A stretch of 64,000 nucleotides of DNA from Clostridiaceae bacterium (lineage in GTDB: Bacteria > Bacillota > Clostridia > Lachnospirales > Lachnospiraceae): NCBI GenBank assembly GCA_910575585.1, contig CAJTGF010000012.1, forward strand, positions 31,039-95,038, in the 5' to 3' direction. Below are positions 43,888 through 51,730 of this stretch, piece after piece (positions within the stretch are counted from its first letter, which is position 1; every line of letters begins with the position of its first letter). The notes under the pieces were generated by a model, which was not told where the DNA came from, did not search any database, and saw only the letters and a list, made by a program, of their open reading frames with translations. The translations under genes were made by a program, and so were the position numbers.

Positions 43888-44439
43888 CTATTGGATCGAT
43901 TTCCCAAGCTCATAGGCTTTTTGCAGTTCAGGTTTCCCCTTAATATCGCCCGCGCTTCCATTGCCTCCGGCAAGCACATGACCAAGATTTTTCCATTTTA
44001 AATGTTCCATCAGATGGTCATAGTAAAGAACAACATCTTCAAAGCCATGCCCTTCCGCCGCCATCAGAAGCGCGCAGGCCCTCCCGTGTCCTCTGAGCAG
44101 GTTCCCATCACCCTCCTCCAATGCAAACAGGCGGTCAACAGCCGTCCGGAGCTGCCCGCTCATATTCCAGTAATACAGAGGCGTGGCAAGCACAATCACA
44201 TCGCATTCTTTCACTGCCGGGTATATTTTGTCCATGTCATCCTTTTGCATACATGGGCATTCCCTGCTGCTGTGTCCGCCGAAACATCCCTTGCAGCCAT
44301 GAATATCCATGCTGTCCAGAAAAAATTCCGCAACCGTATTTCCAGCTTCTTCCGCGCCCCTGGTAAATTCCGCAGCCAGGGCTGCTGTATTTCCTGCCCT
44401 CCTGGGGCTTCCATTCAAAATGACAACCTTCCTCCCCAT
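43888..44439 (-). CDS. Flavodoxin-family / NADPH-dependent FMN reductase (first)
   Basis: The 183-residue protein starts MGRKVVILNGSPRRAGNTAA behind GGAGGAAG. It has the FMN phosphate-binding NGSPRRAGNT loop, a cysteine pair in DIHGCKGCFGGHSSRECPCM that resembles iron-sulfur flavoproteins, and the PLYYWNMSGQLRTAVDR isoalloxazine-contact segment. It probably reduces quinones, nitro compounds or disulfides with NAD(P)H. It follows a similar gene by nine bases, and both are probably controlled by the HxlR regulator upstream. Confidence 0.88.
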   Translation of the reverse strand: MGRKVVILNGSPRRAGNTAALAAEFTRGAEEAGNTVAEFFLDSMDIHGCKGCFGGHSSRECPCMQKDDMDKIYPAVKECDVIVLATPLYYWNMSGQLRTAVDRLFALEEGDGNLLRGHGRACALLMAAEGHGFEDVVLYYDHLMEHLKWKNLGHVLAGGNGSAGDIKGKPELQKAYELGKSIQ

Positions 44440-44448
44440 ATCTTCCTC

Positions 44449-44994
44449 CTAAATCGCATCAGCCAGAGCCGCCGCCCTTTTGCAGCCGTCCGTTTTGTCA
44501 ATATCGCCCACATTCAGCACGCCGGGGATCAGAACCTCGCCTACCATCTTCCATTTGTTCAGGGCACACATACGCTCCATCGGGATACGCACCCCATCCA
44601 TGACCGACATATCTTCCTCCTCACAGCAGGTGATCAGCGCGCATTCCTTGCCTGCAATATCTTTTCCGCCTATGACAAAGGAAAATATCCGGTCAATGAC
44701 GCCCTTGATCTGCGCCGGGATGGAATACCAGTAGACCGGCATCGTAAACACAATGGCATCCGCCTCCAGAATTGCCGGTGCTATCGTATTGAAGTCATCA
44801 TCAAAGGTACATGCCTTCCCTGTGGAATAGCAGGTTTCGCAGGCATGGCATCCGCCTGCTTTTTTCATGGCGGCATCAAACCTGGTAACTGTATGCCCCT
44901 TCTCTTCCGCCGCTTTGATAAAAGCCTCCGTCATGGCAAAACTGTTACCATTTTTACGCGGGCTTCCCGTAATAACAACAATTTTCTTACTCAT
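44449..44994 (-). CDS. Flavodoxin-family / NADPH-dependent FMN reductase (second)
   Basis: This 181-residue paralogue of the next gene starts MSKKIVVITGSPRKNGNSFA. It has the same FMN loop, cysteines at GGCHACETCYSTGKAC, and PVYWYSIPAQIKGVIDRIFS. It is the first of the two flavoprotein genes. The 350 bp to the divergent hxlR-type gene hold an old-yellow-enzyme remnant and a palindromic operator. HxlR-type control of such reductases by aldehydes, quinones or redox stress is well known in Firmicutes, so the pair is likely detoxifying. Confidence 0.9.
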   Translation of the reverse strand: MSKKIVVITGSPRKNGNSFAMTEAFIKAAEEKGHTVTRFDAAMKKAGGCHACETCYSTGKACTFDDDFNTIAPAILEADAIVFTMPVYWYSIPAQIKGVIDRIFSFVIGGKDIAGKECALITCCEEEDMSVMDGVRIPMERMCALNKWKMVGEVLIPGVLNVGDIDKTDGCKRAAALADAI

Positions 44995-45087
44995 ACAACG
45001 ATTCCTCCTCTATTCTTCCTTCTTGCTTTTTTATCATAAGCCGGCTTCTTCTTTCATCCGGCTTTCATAACCCTTTCAGCCATTCTG

Positions 45088-45198
45088 TCACCTGCTCCCT
45101 GCAATCTGCCCGCCGCCAATCGGTGCCATACAAAACCTGTTCCTAATGGTCAGTCCGCCAATCTGAAACGGCTTTCCTAAATACTCATAGTTCTGCAT
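45088..45198 (-). pseudogene. N-terminal stub of an NADH:flavin oxidoreductase (old yellow enzyme type)
   Basis: Behind a strong AAAGGAGGCACAGAC site, the frame reads MQNYEYLGKPFQIGGLTIRN, then RFCMAPIGGGQIAGSR and a stop after 36 codons. The start is that of OYE/BaiC-like flavin oxidoreductases, whose normal length exceeds 350 residues. The rest has been deleted. Short stretches downstream in other frames (about 45020-45080) are not recognisable. Confidence 0.65.
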
Positions 45199-45278
45199 GT
45201 CTGTGCCTCCTTTACCTGCAGGATTGACTTTTCCCGCTGTTGATATTATAATTATAGCAAGAATGAAACAGAAAACAA

Positions 45279-45301
45279 GTACGCACCTACAAGTGCGATA
45301 C
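45279..45301. promoter_or_regulatory. Palindromic operator upstream of the HxlR gene
   Basis: GTACGCAC and GTGCGATAC form an inverted repeat around CTACAA, about 43 bp before the HxlR start. HxlR proteins bind such short dyads, so autoregulation and control of the divergent flavoprotein genes are likely. Confidence 0.55.
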
Positions 45302-45343
45302 TAACATAAAAGTTATATACTTACCTAAAGGAGAGTAAAAGAA

Positions 45344-45679
45344 ATGGACGAACGCTGTATATCACAAGAATGCCTGGAAACAACAGGTTTCAGCTACACA
45401 CTATCCCTCATCAATGGGAAATACAAAATGACAATTCTTTATACGCTTATGGAATTTGGCATCGTCCGCTTTAATGAAATGAAAAAGTATATCGGCGAGA
45501 TCTCTTTCAAAACGCTAAGCTCTACATTAAAAGAATTAGAGGCAGACCAGTTGGTAAACAGAAAAGAATACCCGCAGATTCCGCCAAAGGTCGAATACAG
45601 CCTTACAGAACGCGGAAAGTCACTCATCCCCATATTAGATGCCATGTGCGAATGGGGAGATAAAAACAGGCTTCCATAG
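45344..45679 (+). CDS. HxlR-family winged-helix regulator
   Basis: The 111-residue protein starts MDERCISQECLETTGFSYTL behind AAAGGAGAGT. It has the canonical HxlR core: SLINGKYKMTILYTLMEFGI, RFNEMKKYIGEISFKTLSST, then LKELEADQLVNRKEYPQIP with PKVEYSLTERGKSL. HxlR regulators respond to electrophiles or redox change through conserved N-terminal cysteines, and two are present here (Cys5 and Cys10). It diverges from the two FMN reductase genes, which are its probable targets. Confidence 0.93.
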   Translation: MDERCISQECLETTGFSYTLSLINGKYKMTILYTLMEFGIVRFNEMKKYIGEISFKTLSSTLKELEADQLVNRKEYPQIPPKVEYSLTERGKSLIPILDAMCEWGDKNRLP

Positions 45680-45754
45680 ATTTCTATCGTTAAAAAATGC
45701 GGCGCTTCGCGCCCTTGATCAAAAAGTACATTTTTTGATTGGAGGCGATTTTTT

Positions 45755-45961
45755 ATGTTGCCTTGTAACCCTGGCGGTCATGCCGCCTTTCAGGATACTT
45801 TCGTATCCCAGTTCCTTAAATTTTACCCGGATCCCTTTGTGCTTCCCAAAAGCACCTGGGATTATATTGTACAGTTCTGGTATCTCGATCTTTCCAAGAC
45901 GGATTCTGTCATGCAGGATTGTTACTCTGTTTTTGGCCCGGAATCCCACCGGGAATGTTGA
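45755..45961 (+). pseudogene. N-terminal fragment of a transposase
   Basis: The frame MLPCNPGGHAAFQDTFVSQF, with YPDPFVLPKSTWDYIVQFWY and SVMQDCYSVFGPESH, matches the start of a large DDE transposase family common in Lachnospiraceae. It begins with GGAGGCG upstream but ends after 68 codons, before any catalytic residue. No terminal repeats are visible nearby. It shows that an insertion sequence was once active in this decayed stretch. Between it and the next gene (45962-46098) I see nothing. Confidence 0.6.
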
Positions 45962-46098
45962 TTCCATAAGATTTTAAGGCATAGTACCCGCTATGCCCAA
46001 TATCTATGTCCATTTTTCTCAATTTTCTTTTCATGCACGATATTCAGTTGTCAATTTTCAGTTAGAATCACATTCATTGAGATTCCGAGAAGTTATTC

Positions 46099-47256
46099 TT
46101 ATTTGCATTTCATTATAATTTCCACAACCTCTTCTTTTGACAGCGGCCTGCAGGAACCGGGTGAGGCAGTGAAATTCTCCGCGACATCCTTTGCCACCTC
46201 TAAGGTCAGCTCATAGCCTGCCTCGTGAAAGCTTAGGGGAAGGTTCGCGTTCTTAATTAAGACCTCCAACGCGTCAATTCCGGCCAGCGCCAACTCTTCC
46301 TTTGTTTTTCCCTCAGCATCTATATCCATTACCGCCCTGGCAAACCAGGCGAATTTATCCGCGCCATATTTATAAATGTGGCGGTAATAAACAGGCTGGA
46401 GGATTCCCAGCTGTACGCCATGGGTTCCGTGGGAATGGGCGCCAAGCAGATTTTCCATTTGATGTGCCTGAAAGTCTCCCGGCTTACCCGCGTTAAGCAA
46501 AAACATTTGAATCAGCGAGGAGTCCCACATTAAATCTGATCGGACAGTCAGGGTATCGTTGCCCGCGGAAAGCTCACGCATATTTCTGACGATATTGCGC
46601 ATTAAGCCTATATTCATTTCATCATGTACATTGGTGACATTGCCAAAGAACGTTTCCATACAATGAGATAACGAATCGAATACACCGGGCATAAACATGC
46701 TTAAAGGCGCCTCCATTACATAGCGGGGATCTTCCATTACAAATTTTGCGTAGCTGCCGATGAAAGTCTTTTTCAGCTTTAACTCCTCATTGGAACAAGC
46801 TCCAAGGCAGTCCATTTCCGCACCTGCGCCAGACATAGTGACCACCGCGGCAAAACATCCCATCTTCTCTGCTACTTGCTTATGGTTTATCTGGCTGTCC
46901 CACAGATCCTCATCAATATACACACCTGCTGTGATAATCTTACAGCAATCAATTACGGAACCGCCGCCAACAGCCAGAATCAGGTCGATCTCTTCCTTTC
47001 TGTACAGTTCAATCCCTTCCTGAACTTTGGCATAGGTGGGATTAGCGGTAATACCGCTAAATTCTACCACATTCTTGTCCGCCTGCTTTAATACCCCCAT
47101 AATCTCATCGTAAATACCGTTTTTCCTGATAGAACCTCCTCCGTAGGCCAGCATAATATTCCTGCCCCAGTTCTTCAATTCTGATTCCAGTTTTTCTTTA
47201 ACGGTATTTTCTCCAAAATAAACCTTTACAGGCCATACATATTCAAATTTGTTCAT
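46099..47256 (-). CDS. Iron-containing alcohol dehydrogenase (butanol dehydrogenase type)
   Basis: This 385-residue cytoplasmic NAD(P)H-dependent enzyme starts MNKFEYVWPVKVYFGENTVK. It has the family III nucleotide-binding AVGGGSVIDCCKIITAG and TMSGAGAEMD segments. The metal-binding histidine region is FDSLSHCMETFFGNVTNVHD and HQMENLLGAHSHGTHG. It would reduce aldehydes to alcohols or the reverse. It diverges from a LysR gene with a clear LysR-type dyad between them, so it is probably that regulator's target. A short coding-like fragment of unknown origin lies just upstream. Confidence 0.93.
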   Translation of the reverse strand: MNKFEYVWPVKVYFGENTVKEKLESELKNWGRNIMLAYGGGSIRKNGIYDEIMGVLKQADKNVVEFSGITANPTYAKVQEGIELYRKEEIDLILAVGGGSVIDCCKIITAGVYIDEDLWDSQINHKQVAEKMGCFAAVVTMSGAGAEMDCLGACSNEELKLKKTFIGSYAKFVMEDPRYVMEAPLSMFMPGVFDSLSHCMETFFGNVTNVHDEMNIGLMRNIVRNMRELSAGNDTLTVRSDLMWDSSLIQMFLLNAGKPGDFQAHQMENLLGAHSHGTHGVQLGILQPVYYRHIYKYGADKFAWFARAVMDIDAEGKTKEELALAGIDALEVLIKNANLPLSFHEAGYELTLEVAKDVAENFTASPGSCRPLSKEEVVEIIMKCK

Positions 47257-47277
47257 TCCCTGCGCTCCTTTACAGTA

Positions 47278-47430
47278 TTATTTTTTGTTATGACTCTTTT
47301 CTTTACTTTTTTCATCCTTCAGCCTCTGCTGTACGGACTCCTGCAGGTAAGCCCGCATTTCGTCAAAATCCCTGCACACCCTGACGTATTTGATAGCCCC
47401 ACAGCCTGCTGTGGAGTTTCTGAATTTAAC
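47278..47430 (-). pseudogene. Unidentified C-terminal coding fragment
   Basis: The minus-strand frame NSTAGCGAIKYVRVCRDFDE, then MRAYLQESVQQRLKDEKSKE, ends in KSHNKK and a stop 21 bp before the dehydrogenase start. Its charged, codon-structured look suggests real protein, but there is no start and no recognisable family. It may be noise. Confidence 0.25.
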
Positions 47431-47490
47431 TATAAATCCACACAAGAAAAATAGCAAATATTTTTATGTAATCCATTTTTATAGTTGAAA

Positions 47491-47511
47491 CCTATTGAAA
47501 CTTGTGATAGG
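47491..47511. promoter_or_regulatory. LysR-type operator (CCTAT-N11-ATAGG)
   Basis: CCTAT and ATAGG form a perfect dyad with an 11-base centre, which fits the T-N11-A rule for LysR binding boxes. It lies about 40 bp before the LysR start and in the divergent region with the alcohol dehydrogenase gene. Confidence 0.65.
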
Positions 47512-47549
47512 ATTTTTTTACTGACATGGGTAATAAGGAGCGAAAGACT

Positions 47550-48443
47550 ATGGAAATACGTGTACTTCAATACTTTCTTGCCATCGCAAGAGAGCAAAGC
47601 ATCATACGGGCTGCCGAGTCTCTTCATCTCTCACAGCCTACGCTTTCCACACAGATTAAAAATATGGAAGAGGAACTGGGAAAACAGCTCCTGATCCGCG
47701 GCACAAAGGGTTCCCGCAAGGTTACGCTGACAGAAGAGGGAATGATTCTCCGGAAAAGGGCTGAGGAAATTCTGGATCTGGTAAAGAAAACGGAAAAGGA
47801 AATTGCCTGTTCCGATGATGTAATCATCGGAGATATCTATATTGGCGCCGGAGAGACAGATGGTATGCGCCTGTTGGCAAGAGTTGCCGGAAGTTTAAAA
47901 AAACTTTATCCCGGAATCCATTACCATATTTCCAGCGGCAATTCGGTCTTTGTCAAAGAGCAGCTGGATAAAGGACTGATTGATTTCGGGATTATATTCG
48001 GAACGCCGGACACAAAGAACTATGAAGTATTAAAGCTCCCGTCAAAGGATATCTGGGGTGTCTTAATGCGAAAGGATTCGCCATTGGCAGAAAAAGAATC
48101 TGTCTCTCCAGAAGACCTGTGTGACCAGCCATTACTGATATCACAGCAGGAAACTGAGGGCGGCAGAATGTCCCAGTGGATGAAGCGCCGCCTCTCGGAG
48201 CTGGATATCATCATGACTTATAATCTGCTGTTCAATGCTTCCCTGCTCGTGGAAGAGGGTTTGGGGTACGCTGTCTGTTTTGACCGTATCATCAATACCT
48301 CCGGTGACAGCAGGCTTACGTTTCGTCCCCTGTCACCGTCCATTGAGATTGAAATGTATATGATCTGGAAAAAATATCAGGTCTTTTCCAAGCCTGCGGA
48401 AAAGTTTTTGATGATGATGCAGGAGAATCTGAATGAAATATAA
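47550..48443 (+). CDS. LysR-family transcriptional regulator
   Basis: This protein of about 297 residues starts MEIRVLQYFLAIAREQSIIR at 47550 behind AAGGAGCG. Its N-terminal winged HTH is AAESLHLSQPTLSTQIKNME, with EELGKQLLIRGTKGSRKVTL; the periplasmic-binding-like effector domain covers residues ~90-295. It is expected to control the divergent iron alcohol dehydrogenase gene through the dyad at 47491. The inducer is unknown. Confidence 0.93.
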   Translation: MEIRVLQYFLAIAREQSIIRAAESLHLSQPTLSTQIKNMEEELGKQLLIRGTKGSRKVTLTEEGMILRKRAEEILDLVKKTEKEIACSDDVIIGDIYIGAGETDGMRLLARVAGSLKKLYPGIHYHISSGNSVFVKEQLDKGLIDFGIIFGTPDTKNYEVLKLPSKDIWGVLMRKDSPLAEKESVSPEDLCDQPLLISQQETEGGRMSQWMKRRLSELDIIMTYNLLFNASLLVEEGLGYAVCFDRIINTSGDSRLTFRPLSPSIEIEMYMIWKKYQVFSKPAEKFLMMMQENLNEI

Positions 48444-48548
48444 TTGATTCTCCCTCACAGGATATAGGTTTCTGATTTGTGGCTGTTGTTATCGCTCAAA
48501 TCTCTTTTTAACTTCTCATAAATGGTAGTGTTGGGAGCAACAACGAAA

Positions 48549-48589
48549 AGAGAGAGTTATAATACCGCAGCATTACCAACTCTCTCTTA
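48549..48589. terminator. 11-bp hairpin between convergent units
   Basis: AAGAGAGAGTT and AACTCTCTCTT pair perfectly around a 19-base loop. On the minus strand the stem is followed by TTCGTTGTTG, and it lies about 15 bp after the stop of a minus-strand coding fragment. It can also stop transcripts of the LysR gene. Confidence 0.6.
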
Positions 48590-48603
48590 TGGCTAATTTT
48601 GTG

Positions 48604-48735
48604 TTATCCGCCAACGGCTGGCACATTCGTCCAGTAAGCGCTGCGGATTTTTGCGATATCACTGATCCCCAGCAACCAGTAACCCGGACCGCCATTTAAA
48701 ATCGCCTGCGGCCATAGGCGTCCCGGTTCGCTGCC
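48604..48735 (-). pseudogene. C-terminal fragment of an unidentified protein
   Basis: The frame WPQAILNGGPGYWLLGISDI, then AKIRSAYWTNVPAVGG, precedes a stop and a terminator-like hairpin. It reads like the end of a real gene, with aromatic and Gly-rich character, but it lacks a start and is closed upstream by a stop at 48736. I do not recognise the family. Confidence 0.3.
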
Positions 48736-48777
48736 TTACGTACATCCTCCGGTCCTCCCCCTTCCTTTGCTCTCCCT

Positions 48778-49995
48778 CTATACCTTCCGGATCATCCCCG
48801 CAAATACCAGACTCACAAGCCCGCCGCCTATCATAAACAGGCAGGTACTCATATAAGAGCCGCTGGCGTCAAACAGCATTCCCGCGATGGTCCCTCCAAA
48901 AGAGGCCATCAAAAGGTTCAGATTCATCACCGAAAAATTCACCGGATAATGGGTGGGGCCATAGGACGCATTGACGAACGCCGAGATACTGGGATTAAGA
49001 CCTCCGTAAAAAAATCCGCAGCACCCAAAACCAAGAACCACAAGGAAAAATGCCTTAAGCCCCAGAGCTGCCGCCAAAACAGCCGCAGACAAGCCAAATC
49101 CAATGCCCACTGCCATCATAGTCACCCGCCGGCCTCTTTTGTCAAACAGATTTCCAAAAAACACCCGTCCCAGGCCGTTAAAAATAGAGATAAGCCCAAC
49201 AACCGTGGCAATGGTTCCCGCCGCCTGTTCAGGCCCCGCCTCCTTCGCAATCCCGCCGGCCTGGCTGATCAAAGCCATGCCCGCTCCGCCCATGGCAATG
49301 GTCCAGCAAAAAAACAGCCAGAAGCTGGGACGCCTGACCATGGCCTTTGTATCAATGCAGGGTTCGTCCTCTGCCCCCTGCTTTTTGTCCTCCGCCAAGA
49401 CGCCCATGGCCGCAAGGGATTCCTTATCCGGCCTGACGAAAAAGCACCCGCACACAAACAGCACCGCTGCCAAGATCACCCCAAACCAGAAAAACGAATC
49501 TCTCCAGGCCTCTACGCCCTCCCCGGACGGGGTCACTGCCTGGTAGATCTTTCCCACCAAAAACGAGCTGATGCCAAACCCCATCAAAAGGATTCCGGAA
49601 ATCAGCCCCTGCTTGTCAGGAAACCAGCCGCTCATGGTGCTCAGCACCGCATTGTACACAAACCCCGACGCAAACCCGCACAGCGCCCCGTAGCCCAGAT
49701 ACAGCACAGCCGGGGAATTGGCCCTGCCGGCAATGAAAAACCCCGCAAAAAACAGCGCTCCTGACAGCCGCACATGGATCTTCACGTTCAATTTTCCCGC
49801 CGTCATCCCTCCTGCCATGCACCCGAAACAAAAAAACATCATGCAGATGGTAAAAGTCAAGGACATCTGAGCCTTGGTCCATTCCGTAAAATATGCTGCC
49901 AAAGGCATAGACAGCACGCTCCAGGCATACACAAGCCCGGCCAGCAGCAAAGTCACCACCCCCGCAAACGCATACACCCACCGATTAAGCTTCAT
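48778..49995 (-). CDS. OFA-type MFS transporter (oxalate/formate antiporter family)
   Basis: This 405-residue carrier has twelve predicted membrane segments and starts MKLNRWVYAFAGVVTLLLAG, followed by LVYAWSVLSMPLAAYF, the typical OFA beginning. The central loop (GVLAEDKKQGAEDEP) separates the two six-helix halves. NLFDKRGRRVTMMAVG is the MFS-type loop between helices. OFA members exchange small carboxylates such as oxalate, formate or lactate. It overlaps the metallo-hydrolase gene by 11 bases, and the pair lies downstream of the acyl-CoA pathway genes, so import or export of that pathway's acid is a reasonable inference. Confidence 0.9.
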   Translation of the reverse strand: MKLNRWVYAFAGVVTLLLAGLVYAWSVLSMPLAAYFTEWTKAQMSLTFTICMMFFCFGCMAGGMTAGKLNVKIHVRLSGALFFAGFFIAGRANSPAVLYLGYGALCGFASGFVYNAVLSTMSGWFPDKQGLISGILLMGFGISSFLVGKIYQAVTPSGEGVEAWRDSFFWFGVILAAVLFVCGCFFVRPDKESLAAMGVLAEDKKQGAEDEPCIDTKAMVRRPSFWLFFCWTIAMGGAGMALISQAGGIAKEAGPEQAAGTIATVVGLISIFNGLGRVFFGNLFDKRGRRVTMMAVGIGFGLSAAVLAAALGLKAFFLVVLGFGCCGFFYGGLNPSISAFVNASYGPTHYPVNFSVMNLNLLMASFGGTIAGMLFDASGSYMSTCLFMIGGGLVSLVFAGMIRKV

Positions 49996-51034
49996 ACCAA
50001 ATCACTCCTCCTTCCCTGTGTTCCTCAATCTGTCCCATTTCTTTCAAGTGGTCCAGATGAGCCAGACACTCTCCCAAAGCAAACCATCTCTGGGCCGGAG
50101 GAAACTCATCCCAGCCGGATACCCGGATGTTCCAGGTCATGCTGCCTCCAATCTCATACAATCCGGCTTTCCCAAGCCGCTTTACAGCCTGGCGGCACTC
50201 CTCAAGCCGCATCTTGTGATGATCTTTAAGCTGCCTAATCCTCCCGTGATAATCCCCCGGCTTCCTGTGACCGGGCAGAGGAATCTTCACGTCATAGCCG
50301 TCAAGTTTCGTCAGACTGTCCAGATAATTTCCCAAAGAATCCCGGACCTGCGGCCAGTCCGTAATATTGGGAGTAATGTCAAAAAGCACATGATCTCCCA
50401 AAATCATGGCCCCTGTCCCCTCCAGCTCAAAGCACATCTGTCCCGGCGTGTGGCCCGGCGCATCAATGGCCCGCAGCCGGTACTGCCCTGCTATCAGCAC
50501 ATCCCCTTCATCCAGAAAGGTGTAATCCGCAAAATCAGGACAAGGCGCCATGGTCCTGGACGGAGCGCGCTTTCGCATTTCCTCAATCAAACCCGGGCAA
50601 ATGCCGTGTTCCCTTAACCGCTCCCTCTTACGTCCGTGAATCGTCTCCACCCCCCGGCCCCTCTTTGCATCCCCAAAGCTTTCCGCCTTCCATTCCCCGG
50701 CTCCCACCATGATCTCCCCGTCTGTGCGCCCTATAAAAATCCGGTTCCCCTCCTTCACCAGATCCGGCCCGTTTCCGCAGTGATCCGCATGAAGGTGGGT
50801 CAGCAAAATATCCGTCTCCTCCATCCTCACCCCCAGCCGGGAAAGCCCCCAAAGCAGCGCTTCTTTGCATGCCCGGGTGCGAAAGCCCGTATCAATCAGC
50901 AGATTCTTCGTCCCTTTGGCCTTTCCCAGCACCACATAACTGTTCAGCTCCTTAAGAGGATTCCCTTTAAGAGGAACTCCCACCCGCCAGACCCCGGGCA
51001 GAACCTCCTCCATACCTATGTACTCAGTCAACAT
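49985..51034 (-). CDS. MBL-fold metallo-hydrolase
   Basis: The 349-residue protein starts MLTEYIGMEEVLPGVWRVGV. The zinc-binding motif is LTHLHADHCGNGPDL (HxHxDH), with further ligands in DAPGHTPGQMCFELEGTG and MILGDHVLFDITPN. The C-terminal ~100 residues form a helical extension. Family members hydrolyse thioesters, lactones or other esters; near an acyl-CoA pathway a thioesterase-like role is possible, but this is speculation. It is translationally coupled to the MFS transporter. Two structured repeats lie between it and the etf genes. Confidence 0.85.
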   Translation of the reverse strand: MLTEYIGMEEVLPGVWRVGVPLKGNPLKELNSYVVLGKAKGTKNLLIDTGFRTRACKEALLWGLSRLGVRMEETDILLTHLHADHCGNGPDLVKEGNRIFIGRTDGEIMVGAGEWKAESFGDAKRGRGVETIHGRKRERLREHGICPGLIEEMRKRAPSRTMAPCPDFADYTFLDEGDVLIAGQYRLRAIDAPGHTPGQMCFELEGTGAMILGDHVLFDITPNITDWPQVRDSLGNYLDSLTKLDGYDVKIPLPGHRKPGDYHGRIRQLKDHHKMRLEECRQAVKRLGKAGLYEIGGSMTWNIRVSGWDEFPPAQRWFALGECLAHLDHLKEMGQIEEHREGGVIWYEA

Positions 51035-51171
51035 CCCCGCTCCTTCCTATCTAAAACCTCTATTTCATTCCCGAAAAAAACTGCCCTTATCCCGTCACCG
51101 CTGACAGATAACAGGAGCCATAGTTACTGTTTGAACGCCAATATGAAGAGAGGGCGGATTTGATCGTGGGC

Positions 51172-51335
51172 CAGGGAGGGAAGGCAGGCTGTGTGCCGTT
51201 CGGGTTCAGATATGCCAAACGTTCCGATGAGCCCTTAAAGCGGAAATCAGTCGGGTATCAGCCCTCCTGCTTTCCTGGTCTCATCTCCACGGCATAAATT
51301 CACCCGCCCGCCACACAGCCTGCCTCCCCTCCCTG
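51172..51335 (+). repeat. Structured 164-bp element, copy A
   Basis: A 24-bp arm (51172-51195, starting CAGGGAGGGAAGGCAGGCTG) is matched, with one mismatch, by the reverse complement of 51312-51335. Between the arms lies a core of about 110 bp that runs from CGGGTTCAGATATGCCAA through TCCGATGAGCCC and AGTCGGGTATCAGCCCTCCT to GGCATAAATTCACC. Copies B and C share the core. Beyond the arms, the word TTTGCTCACTTAAGTG (51362-51377) recurs near copy B. No open frame of note is present. It is intergenic. Confidence 0.8.
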
Positions 51336-51536
51336 TCAAAAACAGAATTCGCCAGTCAAGGTTTGCTCACTTAAGTGTTTCCGATAGAGTTGCCGTTTCG
51401 CCCCCATAGCAGAAAGATATCACTCAACAATATACCGAGGCCATAAAAAGCAGATATTTTTTCTGCAAAGTCGCGGAAGCGTCCCCTATCAGAACCACTT
51501 TAAGTGAGCAAAGTTCAGCCAGCGAATCCTGCTTTT

Positions 51537-51700
51537 GCCAGGCAGAGAAGGAGAGATGTCCCGGCAGGGTGAATTTATGCCATGGAGATGAGACCAGGGA
51601 AACAGGAGGGCTGATACCCGACTGGTTCCCGCTTTAAGGGCTCATCGGAATGCTTGGCATATCTGAACCCGGACGGGACATCTCTCCTTCTCTGACTGGC
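51537..51700 (-). repeat. Structured 164-bp element, copy B (inverted)
   Basis: This copy has the same length and the same core as copy A but is in the opposite orientation. Its arms, 51537-51563 and 51674-51700 (containing AGAGAAGGAGAGATGTCCCG), pair over 27 bp with one mismatch, yet their sequence is unrelated to copy A's arms. Pairing is therefore conserved while sequence is not. Flanking words TTTGCTCACT (51721-51730) and AGTGAGCAAA (51503-51512) bound it. Between A and B (51378-51495) I see only AT-rich spacer. Confidence 0.8.
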
Positions 51701-51730
51701 TTCTCACGACAATACCCGCCCTTTGCTCAC

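Noticed and set aside
44002..45039. 345-codon plus-strand open frame
   Set aside because: It is antisense to the two FMN reductase genes, and its translation is low in complexity and has no family motifs.
51172..51700. Copies A and B as the two ends of one composite transposon
   Set aside because: No transposase lies between them, the spacer is only about 200 bp, and each copy is internally complete with its own different stem, so they are better read as two separate elements.
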